A stretch of 64,000 nucleotides of DNA from Hymenobacter perfusus (lineage in GTDB: Bacteria; Bacteroidota; Bacteroidia; Cytophagales; Hymenobacteraceae): assembly GCF_003944765.1 (NCBI RefSeq), contig NZ_RWIU01000001.1, forward strand, positions 186,001 to 250,000, written 5' to 3'. Position 1 is the first letter of the stretch, and each line of letters opens with the position of its first letter. The notes beneath the pieces were generated by a model. The model saw nothing but the letters and a program-made list of their open reading frames with translations. It searched no databases and was not told where the DNA came from. The position numbers were made by a program, and so were the translations under genes. Positions 49,610-58,852 of the stretch are shown here, piece after piece.

Positions 49610-50365
49610 ATGGCAATACTCGTTTTCTTCGTAGCGCACTACTACCTATCGCTCTTCACCCAGACGTTTTACCTGCACCGGTACGCGGCCCACAAGATGT
49701 TCACGATGAACAAGTTTTGGGAGAAGTTCTTCTTCCTGTTCACCTACATCTGCCAGGGTTCCTCGTTCCTCTCGCCGCGGGCTTACGCGCTGCTGCACCG
49801 CATGCACCACGCGTATTCCGATACCGAGTTGGACCCCCACTCGCCCCACTTCTCCTCCAATGCCTTCAGCATGATGTGGAAGACGAAAGTGATTTATGGT
49901 GAGGTAGTGGAAAACCGCTACGAGGAAGCTAAGCGTTTCGAGGGCGATACTCCGGAGTGGAAGTCACTAGAGGCTTTCGGCGGCACAGTGTATTCCCGTA
50001 TTGGCTGGGGGGCGCTGTACGTACTGTTCTACGTGCAGTTTGCCACAGCGTGGTGGCAGTTTCTGCTGTTGCCCATCCACTTCTTGATGGGCCCCATCCA
50101 CGGCGCTATCGTCAACTGGGGCGGCCACAAGTACGGCTACCAGAACTTCGACAACCACGATAAATCCAAGAACACGCTTCCCTTCGACTTCCTGGCGTTT
50201 GGCGAGCTGTTCCAGAACAACCACCATAAGTTGCCCATGCGCGTCAACTTCGGCGTGAAGAAGTGGGAGCTGGACCCCACCTACGCCTTCATCTGGATGC
50301 TGGATAAAGTGGGTATCGTGAAGGTGAAGCGCAAATGGCAGGAAGCCGTGCAGATGGCGGCGTAA
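49610..50365 (+). CDS. Acyl-CoA (fatty acid) desaturase
   Basis: 251 residues from ATG 49610; an upstream ATG at 49565 would add 15 unlike residues. The three His boxes are complete: HRYAAH at about 24, HRMHH at about 65 and NNHH near the C-terminus, separated by membrane helices. It is a membrane di-iron enzyme that introduces a double bond into fatty acyl chains, probably part of cold or fluidity adaptation. It is followed by a strong terminator. Confidence 0.9.
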   Translation: MAILVFFVAHYYLSLFTQTFYLHRYAAHKMFTMNKFWEKFFFLFTYICQGSSFLSPRAYALLHRMHHAYSDTELDPHSPHFSSNAFSMMWKTKVIYGEVVENRYEEAKRFEGDTPEWKSLEAFGGTVYSRIGWGALYVLFYVQFATAWWQFLLLPIHFLMGPIHGAIVNWGGHKYGYQNFDNHDKSKNTLPFDFLAFGELFQNNHHKLPMRVNFGVKKWELDPTYAFIWMLDKVGIVKVKRKWQEAVQMAA

Positions 50366-50390
50366 GTTTGCCGAAACATATTTTCTTATG

Positions 50391-50423
50391 AAAAGGCCGT
50401 TTCTACTCAGAAACGGCCTTTTT
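50391..50423 (+). terminator. Terminator after the desaturase
   Basis: Perfect 14-bp stem (AAAAGGCCGTTTCT with its complement), 4-nt loop, T-rich tail, 25 bp after the stop. Confidence 0.9.
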
Positions 50424-50500
50424 ATCTTTTTACCTATTCCCTTTTGCAGCGGCCGGCACGTTGAATCTGCGCAATCCTTTTAATCCGGTAAATCTGTGAT

Positions 50501-50508
50501 TACCTTTG
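50501..50508 (+). promoter_or_regulatory. TACCTTTG -7 box of the rpsP operon
   Basis: Exact TAnnTTTG match 52 bp before the rpsP ATG. No clear TTG at the expected upstream distance. Confidence 0.5.
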
Positions 50509-50560
50509 CACCTCATTTTCAACCAGACGCACGGGATGCGTCGCTTAACCAAACCGGTTT

Positions 50561-51118
50561 ATGGCAGTTAAAATCCGCCTCGCCCGTCGTGGCCGCAAGA
50601 AGGCCGCACAGTTCGACATCGTTGTTGCTGACTCCCGCTCGCCCCGCGACGGCCGCTTCATCGAGAAAATCGGTACCTACAACCCCCAGACCAACCCCGC
50701 CAGCATCAACTTCGATGGTGACAAGGCGTTCGACTGGATCATGAAAGGTGCCCAGCCCACCGATACCGTTCGGGCTATGCTCTCTTACCGTGGTGTGCTC
50801 TACCGCAAGCACCTGCAACTTGGCGTAATCAAAGGCGCTATTTCGCAGGAAGTTGCCGATCAGCGCTATACCGACTGGAAAGAGCAGAAAGACGCTAAAA
50901 TCGAAGGCAAGCGCACTTCGCTCGGCACCGCCAAAGATGAGGCTCGTCAGCAGCGTCTGGCCGCCGAAACCAAAGTAAAAGAGGCTCGTTCCGAGGCTCA
51001 GCGCGCCAAGCTGGCTGCCCTGGAAGCAGCCAACGCTCCGGCTCCGGCCGCTGCCGCTGAAGGCGAAACCACGGAGGCTGAAGCTTCGGCCGATACCACT
51101 GAGGAAGCCGGCGCTTAA
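50561..51118 (+). CDS. rpsP: 30S ribosomal protein S16 with long C-terminal extension
   Basis: 185 residues, about twice the usual S16. The ribosomal domain is residues 1-85 ([41 protein letters not shown]). The tail is a Lys/Ala/Glu helix ([17 protein letters not shown]) ending in an Ala/Pro/Glu-rich disordered stretch. Similar long S16 tails are common in Bacteroidota. First gene of the rpsP-rimM-trmD-rplS group; ffh is not included. Confidence 0.96.
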   Translation: MAVKIRLARRGRKKAAQFDIVVADSRSPRDGRFIEKIGTYNPQTNPASINFDGDKAFDWIMKGAQPTDTVRAMLSYRGVLYRKHLQLGVIKGAISQEVADQRYTDWKEQKDAKIEGKRTSLGTAKDEARQQRLAAETKVKEARSEAQRAKLAALEAANAPAPAAAAEGETTEAEASADTTEEAGA

Positions 51119-51233
51119 TTTCCGGTCCTGATGTGAGGAGTTCAAGAGGAATAAGTTGCGGCCGGCAGCATCCTGCTACGGTTTACCAGCCTTTTCCTCC
51201 TGAACTCCTCACTTTCATACCCACCTCCTGCTC

Positions 51234-51815
51234 ATGACTCTCGACGACTGCTACCAACTGGGTTCCCTCGGGAAGCCGCACGGCCTCAAAGGCTTCGTGG
51301 TGGCTTTCTTCGACGTGGATGACCTCAACGACTACCGTCAGCTCAAATCGGTGCTGCTGGAAATGCCCACGGCCCCGGGTAAGCTGGTGCCGTACGGCGT
51401 GGAAAAGTTTCAGCCCCAGGCCGAAAGCCGGGTGCTGCTGAAACTCCAGGGCATCGACCGGATTGAGGAGGCTGAACCGTTGCGCAACGCCAAGCTGTGG
51501 CGTCCCCTGGCCGAGTTGCCGGCCCTGAAGGACGACCAGTTCTACTTCCATGATGTAGTTGGTTACACCGTGGTGGATCAGCAGTTGGGTACCCTGGGCA
51601 CCGTAGAGACCTTCTACGAGCTGCCGCAACAGGATGTGCTGGCCATGCGCTACCAAGGCCAGGAGGTATTGATTCCGGTGGTGGATGAACTGATTCTGAA
51701 CGCCGACCAGGCCGCCCGGAAGCTGTTCGTGAACCTGCCGGAAGGCTTGCTCGACGTGTACCTTTCGCCATCCTCCCCGGAGCCGGAAGACGCCGACGAG
51801 GAAACCGTCGCTTAG
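51234..51815 (+). CDS. rimM: Ribosome maturation factor RimM
   Basis: 193 residues. N-terminal domain YQLGSLGKPHGLKGFVVAFFDVDD, then the PRC barrel DDQFYFHDVVGYTVVDQQ and PVVDELILNADQAARKLFVNLPEGLLDVYLS. It helps process the 3' domain of 16S rRNA. It lies 115 bp after rpsP and 9 bp before trmD. Confidence 0.95.
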   Translation: MTLDDCYQLGSLGKPHGLKGFVVAFFDVDDLNDYRQLKSVLLEMPTAPGKLVPYGVEKFQPQAESRVLLKLQGIDRIEEAEPLRNAKLWRPLAELPALKDDQFYFHDVVGYTVVDQQLGTLGTVETFYELPQQDVLAMRYQGQEVLIPVVDELILNADQAARKLFVNLPEGLLDVYLSPSSPEPEDADEETVA

Positions 51816-51824
51816 GCTCTGCCC

Positions 51825-52502
51825 ATGCGGATCGACATCGTGACGTGTCAGCCGGAGTTGCTGACCAGCCCTTTTGCCGTTTCCATCGTGAAGCGGGCGC
51901 AAGAGAAAGGACTGGCCGAAATCCATCTGCACGACCTGCGCCGGTACGCTATCAACAAACACGGTCAGATTGATGACTACGTGTTTGGCGGTGGAGCCGG
52001 TATGGTGTTGCGCGTGGAACCCATTGCCGCCTGCTTCGACGAACTGCTGGCCCAACGCGCCTACGATGCCGTCATCTACATGACGCCCGACGGCGAAACG
52101 TTGCGCCAGCCGCTAGTTAACCGGCTGTCATTGGCGGGGAATCTGCTCATCCTCTGCGGCCACTACAAGGGCGTGGACGAGCGCATCCGGCAAGCCTACA
52201 TCACTCACGAAATCAGCGTAGGTGACTACGTGTTGAGCGGGGGTGAGCTAGGGGCGGCCATTCTGGTGGATGCGGTGGTACGGCTGTTGCCCGGCGTGCT
52301 GGGCAATGAGGAATCAGCCCTGAGCGACTCGTTTCAGGATAACCTGCTGGCTCCGCCCGTGTATACCCGCCCGGCCGAATGGCGCGGACTCCAGGTACCG
52401 GACATTCTGCTTTCGGGCAACACCCCGAAAATAGACGTCTGGCGGCATGAGCAAGCCCTGACCCGCACCGAACAGCGCCGGCCAGACTTATTACAAGAGT
52501 AA
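51825..52502 (+). CDS. trmD: tRNA (guanine-37-N1)-methyltransferase
   Basis: 225 residues, standard. Trefoil-knot SPOUT motifs: [28 protein letters not shown], and [31 protein letters not shown], the last including the SAM-binding loop. It makes m1G37 in tRNAs. Part of the conserved cluster with rimM and rplS. Confidence 0.96.
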   Translation: MRIDIVTCQPELLTSPFAVSIVKRAQEKGLAEIHLHDLRRYAINKHGQIDDYVFGGGAGMVLRVEPIAACFDELLAQRAYDAVIYMTPDGETLRQPLVNRLSLAGNLLILCGHYKGVDERIRQAYITHEISVGDYVLSGGELGAAILVDAVVRLLPGVLGNEESALSDSFQDNLLAPPVYTRPAEWRGLQVPDILLSGNTPKIDVWRHEQALTRTEQRRPDLLQE

Positions 52503-52603
52503 AGTTGCGAAGCGGTGAAAGTTGGATTTGCTATTCAGACACTGTCACAGATACAGTAAGAACGCAAAACTCACAATTTCACCAACTCACAATTTCACAA
52601 TTT
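52502..52603. repeat. Imperfect unit-built palindrome before rplS
   Basis: Right arm 52571-52603 is a run of octamers (ACTCACAA, TTTCACCA, ACTCACAA, TTTCACAA); the left arm 52502-52530 carries degenerate GTGAAAGT-type complements. It begins at the trmD stop and ends 14 bp before the rplS -7 box. Confidence 0.5.
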
Positions 52604-52616
52604 AAAAACAGAGGGC

Positions 52617-52624
52617 TATATTTG
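52617..52624 (+). promoter_or_regulatory. TATATTTG -7 box of rplS
   Basis: Matches TAnnTTTG, 60 bp before the rplS ATG, directly after the palindrome; no clear TTG upstream. It suggests rplS has its own promoter in addition to read-through from trmD. Confidence 0.45.
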
Positions 52625-52683
52625 CGCCTCTTTACCTGAAACCCTTCAGGGCGGCGCGGCCGTCCTTCACAGTTTTTCCAGCC

Positions 52684-53058
52684 ATGAGCGTACTACTCGA
52701 TTTTATCCAGCAGGAATCCCAGGAGCGCCGCGCCAGCTTCCCCCAGTTTGCCGCCGGTGATACCGTCATCGTCCACGTGAAAATTCGCGAGGGCAACAAG
52801 GAGCGCGTTCAGCAGTTCCAGGGCGTAGTTATCCAGCGCAAAAACACGAACTCGAACGGCGAGACTTTCACCGTTCGGAAGATTTCGAACCAGATCGGTA
52901 CCGAGCGTATCTTCCCCCTCCTGTCGCCTAACATCGACAAGATCGAAGTAATCCGTCGCGGTAAAGTACGTCGTGCTCGTCTGTTCTATCTGCGTGGTCT
53001 GTCGGGCAAAGCGGCTCGTATCAAAGAAAAGCGTCGCGTAATCGTTGCTGCTGCATAA
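52684..53058 (+). CDS. rplS: 50S ribosomal protein L19
   Basis: 124 residues, normal size. Family blocks: [29 protein letters not shown], then [59 protein letters not shown]. It sits at the 30S-50S interface. Last gene of the ribosomal cluster; two hairpins follow. Confidence 0.97.
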   Translation: MSVLLDFIQQESQERRASFPQFAAGDTVIVHVKIREGNKERVQQFQGVVIQRKNTNSNGETFTVRKISNQIGTERIFPLLSPNIDKIEVIRRGKVRRARLFYLRGLSGKAARIKEKRRVIVAAA

Positions 53059-53084
53059 GCACGCATCGTACCCGCCCTTTCATA

Positions 53085-53193
53085 CAACGGCCGGCTTCCT
53101 TCACAGGGAGCCGGCCGTTGACGTTTATCCGCTTCCCTTACATACAGCAAAACACCCCGGCTCCTGCCAGAGGAACCGGGGTGTTTATTTTGC
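53085..53193 (+). terminator. Tandem hairpins after rplS
   Basis: First hairpin 53085-53120 (CAACGGCCGGCT with its complement); second 53146-53193 (AAACACCCCGG with CCGGGGTGTTT, then T-rich). The second is a good rho-independent terminator and, with A-rich left flank, may work in both directions, also serving the gene ending at 53234. Confidence 0.8.
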
Positions 53194-53233
53194 TGTACAA
53201 CGCAGAGGACGCGCCTGTGCGCTATGGGAGCAA

Positions 53234-53602
53234 TTACTTCACCTGAGCAGCGGCGGCGGTGAGGGCAGCGCCCAGTTTCTCCACGCGCTCAGCCGTGTTC
53301 GGGTTTTCGGCGAATACAGCAGCCTTGGTGGTGTTTTCGCCGAGGCGCCCCAGCAGCTGCGCTACTTTGTCCTTATCGATGCTGCCACCGTTGAAGTGCG
53401 CTTTCAGATCCTGCAGGTCGGTTACCAGCTGGTGCAGCTCGGGGTTGCTTACGTCTTTCAGGTCCTCAATCCAGCGCTGAAAATGGTTATCGAGGCCGGA
53501 ACGCTCAGCTTCTTCCTGCAAATCGAGGCCCAGCAGTTTAGCGGTGCCGTCAAGGTGGTTCTGGTGTTGGGTATCGTCTTTTGGTTGCTTGTGGAAGGAC
53601 AT
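53234..53602 (-). CDS. Small helical hypothetical protein
   Basis: 122 residues from ATG 53602. Acidic, mostly helical, with no signal or membrane segment: WIEDLKDVSNPELHQLVTDLQDLKAHFNGG and VAQLLGRLGENTTKAAVFAENPNTAERVEKLGAAL. No family recognised. A weaker -7-like box (AACCTTTG at 53609-53616, minus) lies six bases before the ATG, again a near-leaderless layout. Confidence 0.7.
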   Translation of the reverse strand: MSFHKQPKDDTQHQNHLDGTAKLLGLDLQEEAERSGLDNHFQRWIEDLKDVSNPELHQLVTDLQDLKAHFNGGSIDKDKVAQLLGRLGENTTKAAVFAENPNTAERVEKLGAALTAAAAQVK

Positions 53603-53752
53603 CGGTAGCAAAGGTTATTCCGCCGGGTACGGCGGAGGTTGGGAATAGGCATCCAAACGCAGGCAACGGGCAAAGGTTGTGGCGCATCTTACGGGCCGAA
53701 GGGCTACTTTCGTGGCTGTTACCGTCGTTTTCCCCTCTCCTATTTTTTTCGC

Positions 53753-56704
53753 ATGAAGAAATTTCTAGTCCTAGGCCCGCTGCTGGCCGGACCGTTGCTG
53801 GGCCTGGCCCAGTCGGCTACCTGGCAGCAGCAGGTCAACTATTCTATTGATGTCGCGCTGGATGACCGCCAGCATACCCTCAGTGGCCGCGAGGAGCTGC
53901 TCTATACCAACAACTCCCCCGACGTGCTGCCCTACATCTGGTTTCACCTCTGGCCCAACGCCTACCGCGACAATAACACCGCCTTTGCCCGACAGCAGTT
54001 GCGCAACGGTAGCCGCAAGTTTCAATTTGCCCGGCCCGAGCAGCGCGGCTCCATTGACGGCCTCGATTTTCAGGTAAATGGCCAGCCCGCCCGTCTGGAG
54101 TATGACGCTAGTAGTCCCGATATGGCCAAGCTGATCCTGGCCCAGCCGCTGGCTCCGGGGGCCAGCGTGACCATTAACACGCCGTTCAAGGTAAAAATCC
54201 CGGATTCGTTCTCGCGTTTCGGCCACGTCGGGCAGGGTTACCAGATTACCCAGTGGTACCCCAAGCCCGCCGTGTACGACCAGAAGGGCTGGCACCAGAT
54301 GCCCTACCTCGACCAGGGCGAGTTTTACTCTGAGTTTGGAGCGTTTGACGTGCGCATTACGCTGCCCGCCAACTACGTGGTAGGAGCTACCGGCGTACTG
54401 CATAACCCTGACGAGCAGCAGCGCCTTGATCAGCTGGCCGCCACTGCAGCCACCAAGAAAACAGCCAAGGACTTCGGCAACGACCTGAGCTTCCCGGCCT
54501 CGGCTACCGAAACTAAAACCCTGCGCTACGTGCAGGACAAAGTGCATGACTTCGCCTGGTTTGCCGACAAGCGTTTCAACGTGCTGAAAAGCGGCGTGAC
54601 GCTGCCCTCGGGCCGGCAGGTGACTTCCTGGGTCATGTTCACCAATAAGGACGCGCAGAAGTGGATTAAAGGCCTCCAGGATGTAAATACAGCGCTTACC
54701 TACTACTCACAGTGGGTGGGCGAGTATCCGTACGCCTCCGCTACGGCCGTTGATGGAGCCCTGAGTGCCGGCTCCGGTATGGAATATCCGATGGTAACCG
54801 TCACCCAGCCGTCGGCTATTGTTCACGAGGTGGGCCACAACTGGTTTTACGGCATTCTGGGCTCCAACGAGCGGGATTTTCCGTGGATGGATGAAGGGGT
54901 GAATTCCTACGTGGAAAACCGCATAGCCGCGCAGGACAGCAGCAAAGGCCCCAGCGGATTTCTGAAAAAGACGCCCAAACTGGCCGCTGCCGTTGGCCTG
55001 GATAACCTGCCGGCTGCTGCCCTGGATCAGGTGCAGTACGCGGCCGTAGCCTCCCGGGGCCTCGACCAGCCGGTGAGTGGCCCCAACTCGGCCGAGTACG
55101 GCAAGCTGAATTATGGCCTCATCGTGTACGGCAAAACGGCCGCCGCGCTGAAGTACCTCGCCGGCTACCTGGGGCAGGACAAGTTCGACGCGGCCATGCA
55201 GACCTACTATCAGCGCTGGCAGTTCCGCCACCCCTACCCGGCCGATATGGAGGCTGTGTTTGAGGAAGTGAGCGGCCAGAACCTCGACTGGTTTTTCCGG
55301 GATATGCTCACGACCCAGAACCACTACGAAGCCGCCGCCTCCGATGTACTGGTGCAGGGCGACGCCGTGAAAGTGCTGGTGCGCAACGATTCGCCGGCCC
55401 CGTTTGCCGTGCCCGTCGCCACCGTTGATGCCCAGGGCCGGGTATTGGAGACGCAATGGACGCCCGTGTTTGGCGGTACCGAGGACGACGAGCAAGATGA
55501 AACCCAGCTCAACTTCCGCCGCCAGAACGTGGCGGCCGTGGTAGTGGACCCCGGCTACCTCACGTCCCAATTGAACCGCCACGACGACCGGCTGAAAACC
55601 ACCGGCTCGTTCCGGAGCTGGGAGCCGTTGCAGCTGAAGCCCTTGGCCAGTCTGGAACGCTGGGACCGGCATTTCATCAACTGGGTTCCCGTTGTGGGCG
55701 CGAATACTTCCGATAAATTTATGCTGGGGGCGGCATTCTATAACAACCTGCTGACGCCGAAGCGGCTGAACTTTCTGGCCATGCCCATGTACAGCTTCAA
55801 CCGCAACGAGCTGAACGGCATCGGTAACCTGACGCTGAACGTGCTACCCCGCACCCGCGTCCGGCAGCTGCTCACCAGCATTCAGCTCACGCGCTTTGAG
55901 CGGTTCCGCAAAATTGAGCCGAGCCTGACGTTGCTCCTGCCCCATTCGGCCTTCAACCAGGCGCAGCACTTGGTGCGCGTGGCCAACACTACCGTGCGCA
56001 ACCAGGACCTGGACCGTACCAGCAGCTTCCAGACGCTGGAATACGTGGTGCGCGATGGTAACGCTCTGCAGAACTGGTCGGCCAATGTGGAGCTGAACTA
56101 CCTCACGGCCGATGCCGACGTAGATAACTCCAGCCAGGAAGCCGCCCTGCTGCGCGCCACGGCCACCTACGGCCGCTACTATAGCGCCAAAAAGCAAATC
56201 CGGGCCCGCTTGTTCGGGGGCACGTTCCTGAAATCGAGCTCCGCGTTTCAGATGGGCCTGAGTGGCAGCTTCGACTACCGCCGCCAGACCACGTTCCTGG
56301 ACCGCCAGCAAATTTCCAACACCTTCACGGCCCAGCAGCACCAGACCGATGATCGGGATGGCTCGTTCAAATCGTACCAGCCCGTGGCCAGCAACCACTG
56401 GCTGACCACCCTGGGTCTGGAAGCCGACCTGCCGGTAACGCCTCTGGCCGTTTTTGCCGACCTGGGCGCCACCCGGGAGTTTTACCAGACGGAAGGCCGG
56501 GGCCCGCACCGCTTCTACTACGATGCCGGCCTGGTGTTGCCGGTAGCGAAGAATATCCTGCGGCTCTACCTGCCCCTAGCCGGTACGCAGTACGCCAACG
56601 GCCTGCCCAGCAGCCGCAAAAACTTCACCGACCAGATCCGCTTCGTGCTGCATCTGGAGGAGCTGAATCCGTTCCGGATTCTGAATCAGCAACTGGCCCA
56701 GTAA
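53753..56704 (+). CDS. M1 family metallopeptidase
   Basis: 983 residues from ATG 53753, where the signal peptide begins (KKFLVLGPLLAGPLLGLAQ); a read-through start at 53639 is rejected. N-terminal beta domain (ALDDRQHTLSGREELLYTNNSPDVLPYIWFHL), exopeptidase motif GSGMEYPMV, zinc motif HEVGHNW at H358 and H362 with E381 (HExxH-x18-E), and C-terminal beta-sandwich ending in strands. It is an exported aminopeptidase of the gluzincin clan. Divergent from the small gene ending at 53234 by 150 bp. Confidence 0.93.
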   Translation: MKKFLVLGPLLAGPLLGLAQSATWQQQVNYSIDVALDDRQHTLSGREELLYTNNSPDVLPYIWFHLWPNAYRDNNTAFARQQLRNGSRKFQFARPEQRGSIDGLDFQVNGQPARLEYDASSPDMAKLILAQPLAPGASVTINTPFKVKIPDSFSRFGHVGQGYQITQWYPKPAVYDQKGWHQMPYLDQGEFYSEFGAFDVRITLPANYVVGATGVLHNPDEQQRLDQLAATAATKKTAKDFGNDLSFPASATETKTLRYVQDKVHDFAWFADKRFNVLKSGVTLPSGRQVTSWVMFTNKDAQKWIKGLQDVNTALTYYSQWVGEYPYASATAVDGALSAGSGMEYPMVTVTQPSAIVHEVGHNWFYGILGSNERDFPWMDEGVNSYVENRIAAQDSSKGPSGFLKKTPKLAAAVGLDNLPAAALDQVQYAAVASRGLDQPVSGPNSAEYGKLNYGLIVYGKTAAALKYLAGYLGQDKFDAAMQTYYQRWQFRHPYPADMEAVFEEVSGQNLDWFFRDMLTTQNHYEAAASDVLVQGDAVKVLVRNDSPAPFAVPVATVDAQGRVLETQWTPVFGGTEDDEQDETQLNFRRQNVAAVVVDPGYLTSQLNRHDDRLKTTGSFRSWEPLQLKPLASLERWDRHFINWVPVVGANTSDKFMLGAAFYNNLLTPKRLNFLAMPMYSFNRNELNGIGNLTLNVLPRTRVRQLLTSIQLTRFERFRKIEPSLTLLLPHSAFNQAQHLVRVANTTVRNQDLDRTSSFQTLEYVVRDGNALQNWSANVELNYLTADADVDNSSQEAALLRATATYGRYYSAKKQIRARLFGGTFLKSSSAFQMGLSGSFDYRRQTTFLDRQQISNTFTAQQHQTDDRDGSFKSYQPVASNHWLTTLGLEADLPVTPLAVFADLGATREFYQTEGRGPHRFYYDAGLVLPVAKNILRLYLPLAGTQYANGLPSSRKNFTDQIRFVLHLEELNPFRILNQQLAQ

Positions 56705-56724
56705 TCCTATTCTGCTCTTTGTGC

Positions 56725-56761
56725 GAAGCCCGGTTGGCATTTCAGATGCTGACCGGGCTTC
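56725..56761 (+). terminator. Terminator after the M1 peptidase
   Basis: Ten-bp stem GAAGCCCGGT with its complement, 15-nt loop, followed by a short pyrimidine tail, 21 bp after the stop. The next gene starts at 56802. Confidence 0.65.
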
Positions 56762-56801
56762 TTACCTTTCCGGCAGTTTCCCGTTCCTCATTCCCACGCC
56801 T

Positions 56802-57398
56802 ATGCACCCGCCTATTTTGTTTCGGCTGAGTTTACTTGGCACGTCCGTTTTGCTGGGCTGCCAGACCAAATACGCCGATTTACCCACGTTTTCAACGGAG
56901 CGGAAGCTGCTACAAGTGGTAGTGGAAATGCCCGCCGGCACAAGCCACGTGCAGCATTACAACGCGGCAACCAACGAACTGGAGCGCAGCCAGCAGGCCG
57001 GATCCGATGAACTGATCGAATTTTTACCGACACCCGGCAACCTGGGTTTCGTACCGGGCACCCGGTCGCCAGGTCGTGAGCCGGTCCCGGAGGGGCCGCT
57101 GCCGGCCCTGGTACTGGCGGAAAGTCAGCCAACGGGTACGGTGCTGGAAGTGCTGCCGGTGGCGTTGCTCACGCTGGATGTAAACGGCACGCTCCAGAAC
57201 GTGCTGCTTAGCGTACCCGCCCGCCCGGCCCTGCGCATTCTGCCCGATGCCACCGACTGGGCCACGCTCAACCGCCGCTACCCGGGCGTACGGGCTTCCC
57301 TGAGTTTGTGGTTCCAGCACCGTACCGCTCAAACGCGCATTGTGGGCTGGAAGGATGAGAAGGCCGCTGAAAAGGAAGTGCGCAACTGGATGCAATAA
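56802..57398 (+). CDS. Lipoprotein with degenerate inorganic pyrophosphatase fold
   Basis: 198 residues from ATG 56802. Lipoprotein signal with the acylated Cys at residue 19 (LLGTSVLLGCQ). The mature part aligns with soluble family I inorganic pyrophosphatases: FLPTPGNLGFVPGTRS for the YPxNYGFIPxT block, LPALVLAESQPTG for the DPLDVLVL block, then VLEVLPVALL, LLSVPA and VGWKDEKAAEKEV for GWGD-type. The acidic residues that bind Mg in the DxDPxD signature and the catalytic Asp before VP are missing (GPLPALVL, TLQNVLLSVP). Outer-membrane-linked, probably non-enzymatic. Confidence 0.7.
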   Translation: MHPPILFRLSLLGTSVLLGCQTKYADLPTFSTERKLLQVVVEMPAGTSHVQHYNAATNELERSQQAGSDELIEFLPTPGNLGFVPGTRSPGREPVPEGPLPALVLAESQPTGTVLEVLPVALLTLDVNGTLQNVLLSVPARPALRILPDATDWATLNRRYPGVRASLSLWFQHRTAQTRIVGWKDEKAAEKEVRNWMQ

Positions 57399-57403
57399 AC
57401 AGC

Positions 57404-57439
57404 AAAAAGCCCCGCCGACTGTAGTCAGCGGGGCTTTTT
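57404..57439. terminator. Bidirectional terminator
   Basis: Stem AAAAAGCCCCGCCGACT with near-perfect complement (one mismatch), A5 and T5 ends, between convergent genes ending at 57398 and 57462. Confidence 0.9.
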
Positions 57440-57461
57440 GTAAAGCAGCAGGCAGGCCTAA

Positions 57462-58172
57462 CTACTCAATTTTGTTCATGCGCTCCTTCACGGCTTCCAG
57501 CGCCACGCGCATGTTCACAATGTCGGCGCGGGCAGCTTCCTGCTCTTTCAGGTTCAAGTCAACCTGGTTGTTGAACTGCTGCAGTTCAGCGGCGTTCTGC
57601 GCCAGCTGCTGCTGAATTTCAACTTTACGTACCTTATTCTTTTCGATGTCCTTCTTAATGGCATCGGCCTTGGCAATTACGGCCATGTGGTTGTCCTGCG
57701 ACTTCACCAGCGCGTTTTCGGCGGAGGAAACCTGCAGGGCCAAGTCTTCGCGGTAGAGCTTGCGGGCGAAATCCTTCAGGTAGCCTTCGGCGGCCTTCCA
57801 CTGCACGGGGGTAGCATCCTTGCTCAGATAAGCGTTGCCCAGGTCTATCGACCACCATACGGTAGTACCGGTTGGCACGGCATCCACTTTGCTGATTACG
57901 CGAACCGGCGTTTTGGCAACGGCTTCAATTACAACGCCGTCCATGGTGTAGACACCCTTGTCGGCCTTTACTTTGCTGCCGAACTGCTCGTCCAGCTGCT
58001 TTTTCCAGGAATCTTCTACGCGCTTGCTGTCAAGCTGCATAGAAACGCGCTGCCCCTTGCGTGGAATGCCTTTGATGGCCATATCCGTTTCGTCAACGGG
58101 CGACTTTTGCGCGAAGCTAGTCACCGTCGTTGCCAATACCAGCAGCAGAGAGAAGAGTACGCCTCGTTTCAT
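57462..58172 (-). CDS. Periplasmic coiled-coil hypothetical protein
   Basis: 236 residues with a signal peptide (KRGVLFSLLLVLATTVTSFAQ). The first half is a small globular domain (GIPRKGQRVSMQLDSKRVEDSWKKQLDEQFG, VWWSIDLGNAYLS). From about 150 to the end it is a continuous heptad coiled coil (DAIKKDIEKNKVRKVEIQQQLAQNAAEL). Likely a dimeric periplasmic protein. No family assigned. Its 263-bp upstream spacer to 58435 holds no gene; it is AT-rich at 58240-58400. Confidence 0.75.
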   Translation of the reverse strand: MKRGVLFSLLLVLATTVTSFAQKSPVDETDMAIKGIPRKGQRVSMQLDSKRVEDSWKKQLDEQFGSKVKADKGVYTMDGVVIEAVAKTPVRVISKVDAVPTGTTVWWSIDLGNAYLSKDATPVQWKAAEGYLKDFARKLYREDLALQVSSAENALVKSQDNHMAVIAKADAIKKDIEKNKVRKVEIQQQLAQNAAELQQFNNQVDLNLKEQEAARADIVNMRVALEAVKERMNKIE

Positions 58173-58435
58173 ACGGGAATGAAATAGAGTGAGAAGAAAT
58201 GAAATGCAGGTGATAAACGCCGGCTTACTGTATCCGGCTCATCAAATTTAACCAGACTCCTATCATGTTGCTATGCCCAAGATTGTTTTTTTTGAAGAAA
58301 GCTGTGTTTTGTCAGAAAATTACCATCCAACATTACTTAGGTACCATAAAAACATTGTCATATATCTATACTCGCTCAATGTAGTTAGTTGATAATCTTT
58401 GCATATCCCGAACAAAAGCAACTTTCCCGGGTTCA

Positions 58436-58852
58436 ATGCCGACTATGACTGTTACCATCTGCCGTAAAGAGCATTTCAACGCTGCCCACCGCCTCCATAA
58501 TTCAGCCTGGAGCGACGCGCAGAACCAGGCCACATTTGGCAAGTGCAACAACCCTCATTATCACGGACATAACTACGAGCTCATCGTGCGTCTGACCGGA
58601 AGCATTGACCCGGAAACGGGCTACGTGTATGATATGAAGCGGCTGAGCGACCTGATCAAGCGCGAGATTCTGGATACCTTTGACCACCGGAATCTAAATC
58701 TGGACACGGCGGAGTTTCGCCACCTAAACCCCACGGCCGAAAATATTGCCGTGGTTATCTGGAACCGCCTGCGCCCTCACTTGGAGGAACGCCTGGCCTT
58801 GTCGGTCACGCTGTACGAGACTGAACGCAATTTTGTAGAATACCATGGATAA
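58436..58852 (+). CDS. 6-pyruvoyl-tetrahydropterin synthase/QueD-family protein
   Basis: 138 residues. Zinc ligands H18 (HFNAAHRL), H43 and H45 (HYHGHNY); nearby C37 is the likely catalytic Cys (GKCNNPHYHGH), with DHRNLN and the C-terminal ETERNFVEYHG completing the family. It converts dihydroneopterin triphosphate either to 6-pyruvoyl-tetrahydropterin or, as QueD, to 6-carboxy-tetrahydropterin for queuosine. The folE gene overlaps it by 8 bp, so both work on GTP-derived pterin. QueC/QueE are not in the window, so the choice is open. Confidence 0.9.
   Translation: MPTMTVTICRKEHFNAAHRLHNSAWSDAQNQATFGKCNNPHYHGHNYELIVRLTGSIDPETGYVYDMKRLSDLIKREILDTFDHRNLNLDTAEFRHLNPTAENIAVVIWNRLRPHLEERLALSVTLYETERNFVEYHG

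Noticed and set aside
53639..53752. N-terminal extension of the M1 peptidase
   Set aside because: The signal peptide begins at ATG 53753; the 38 residues before it are read-through from the spacer.
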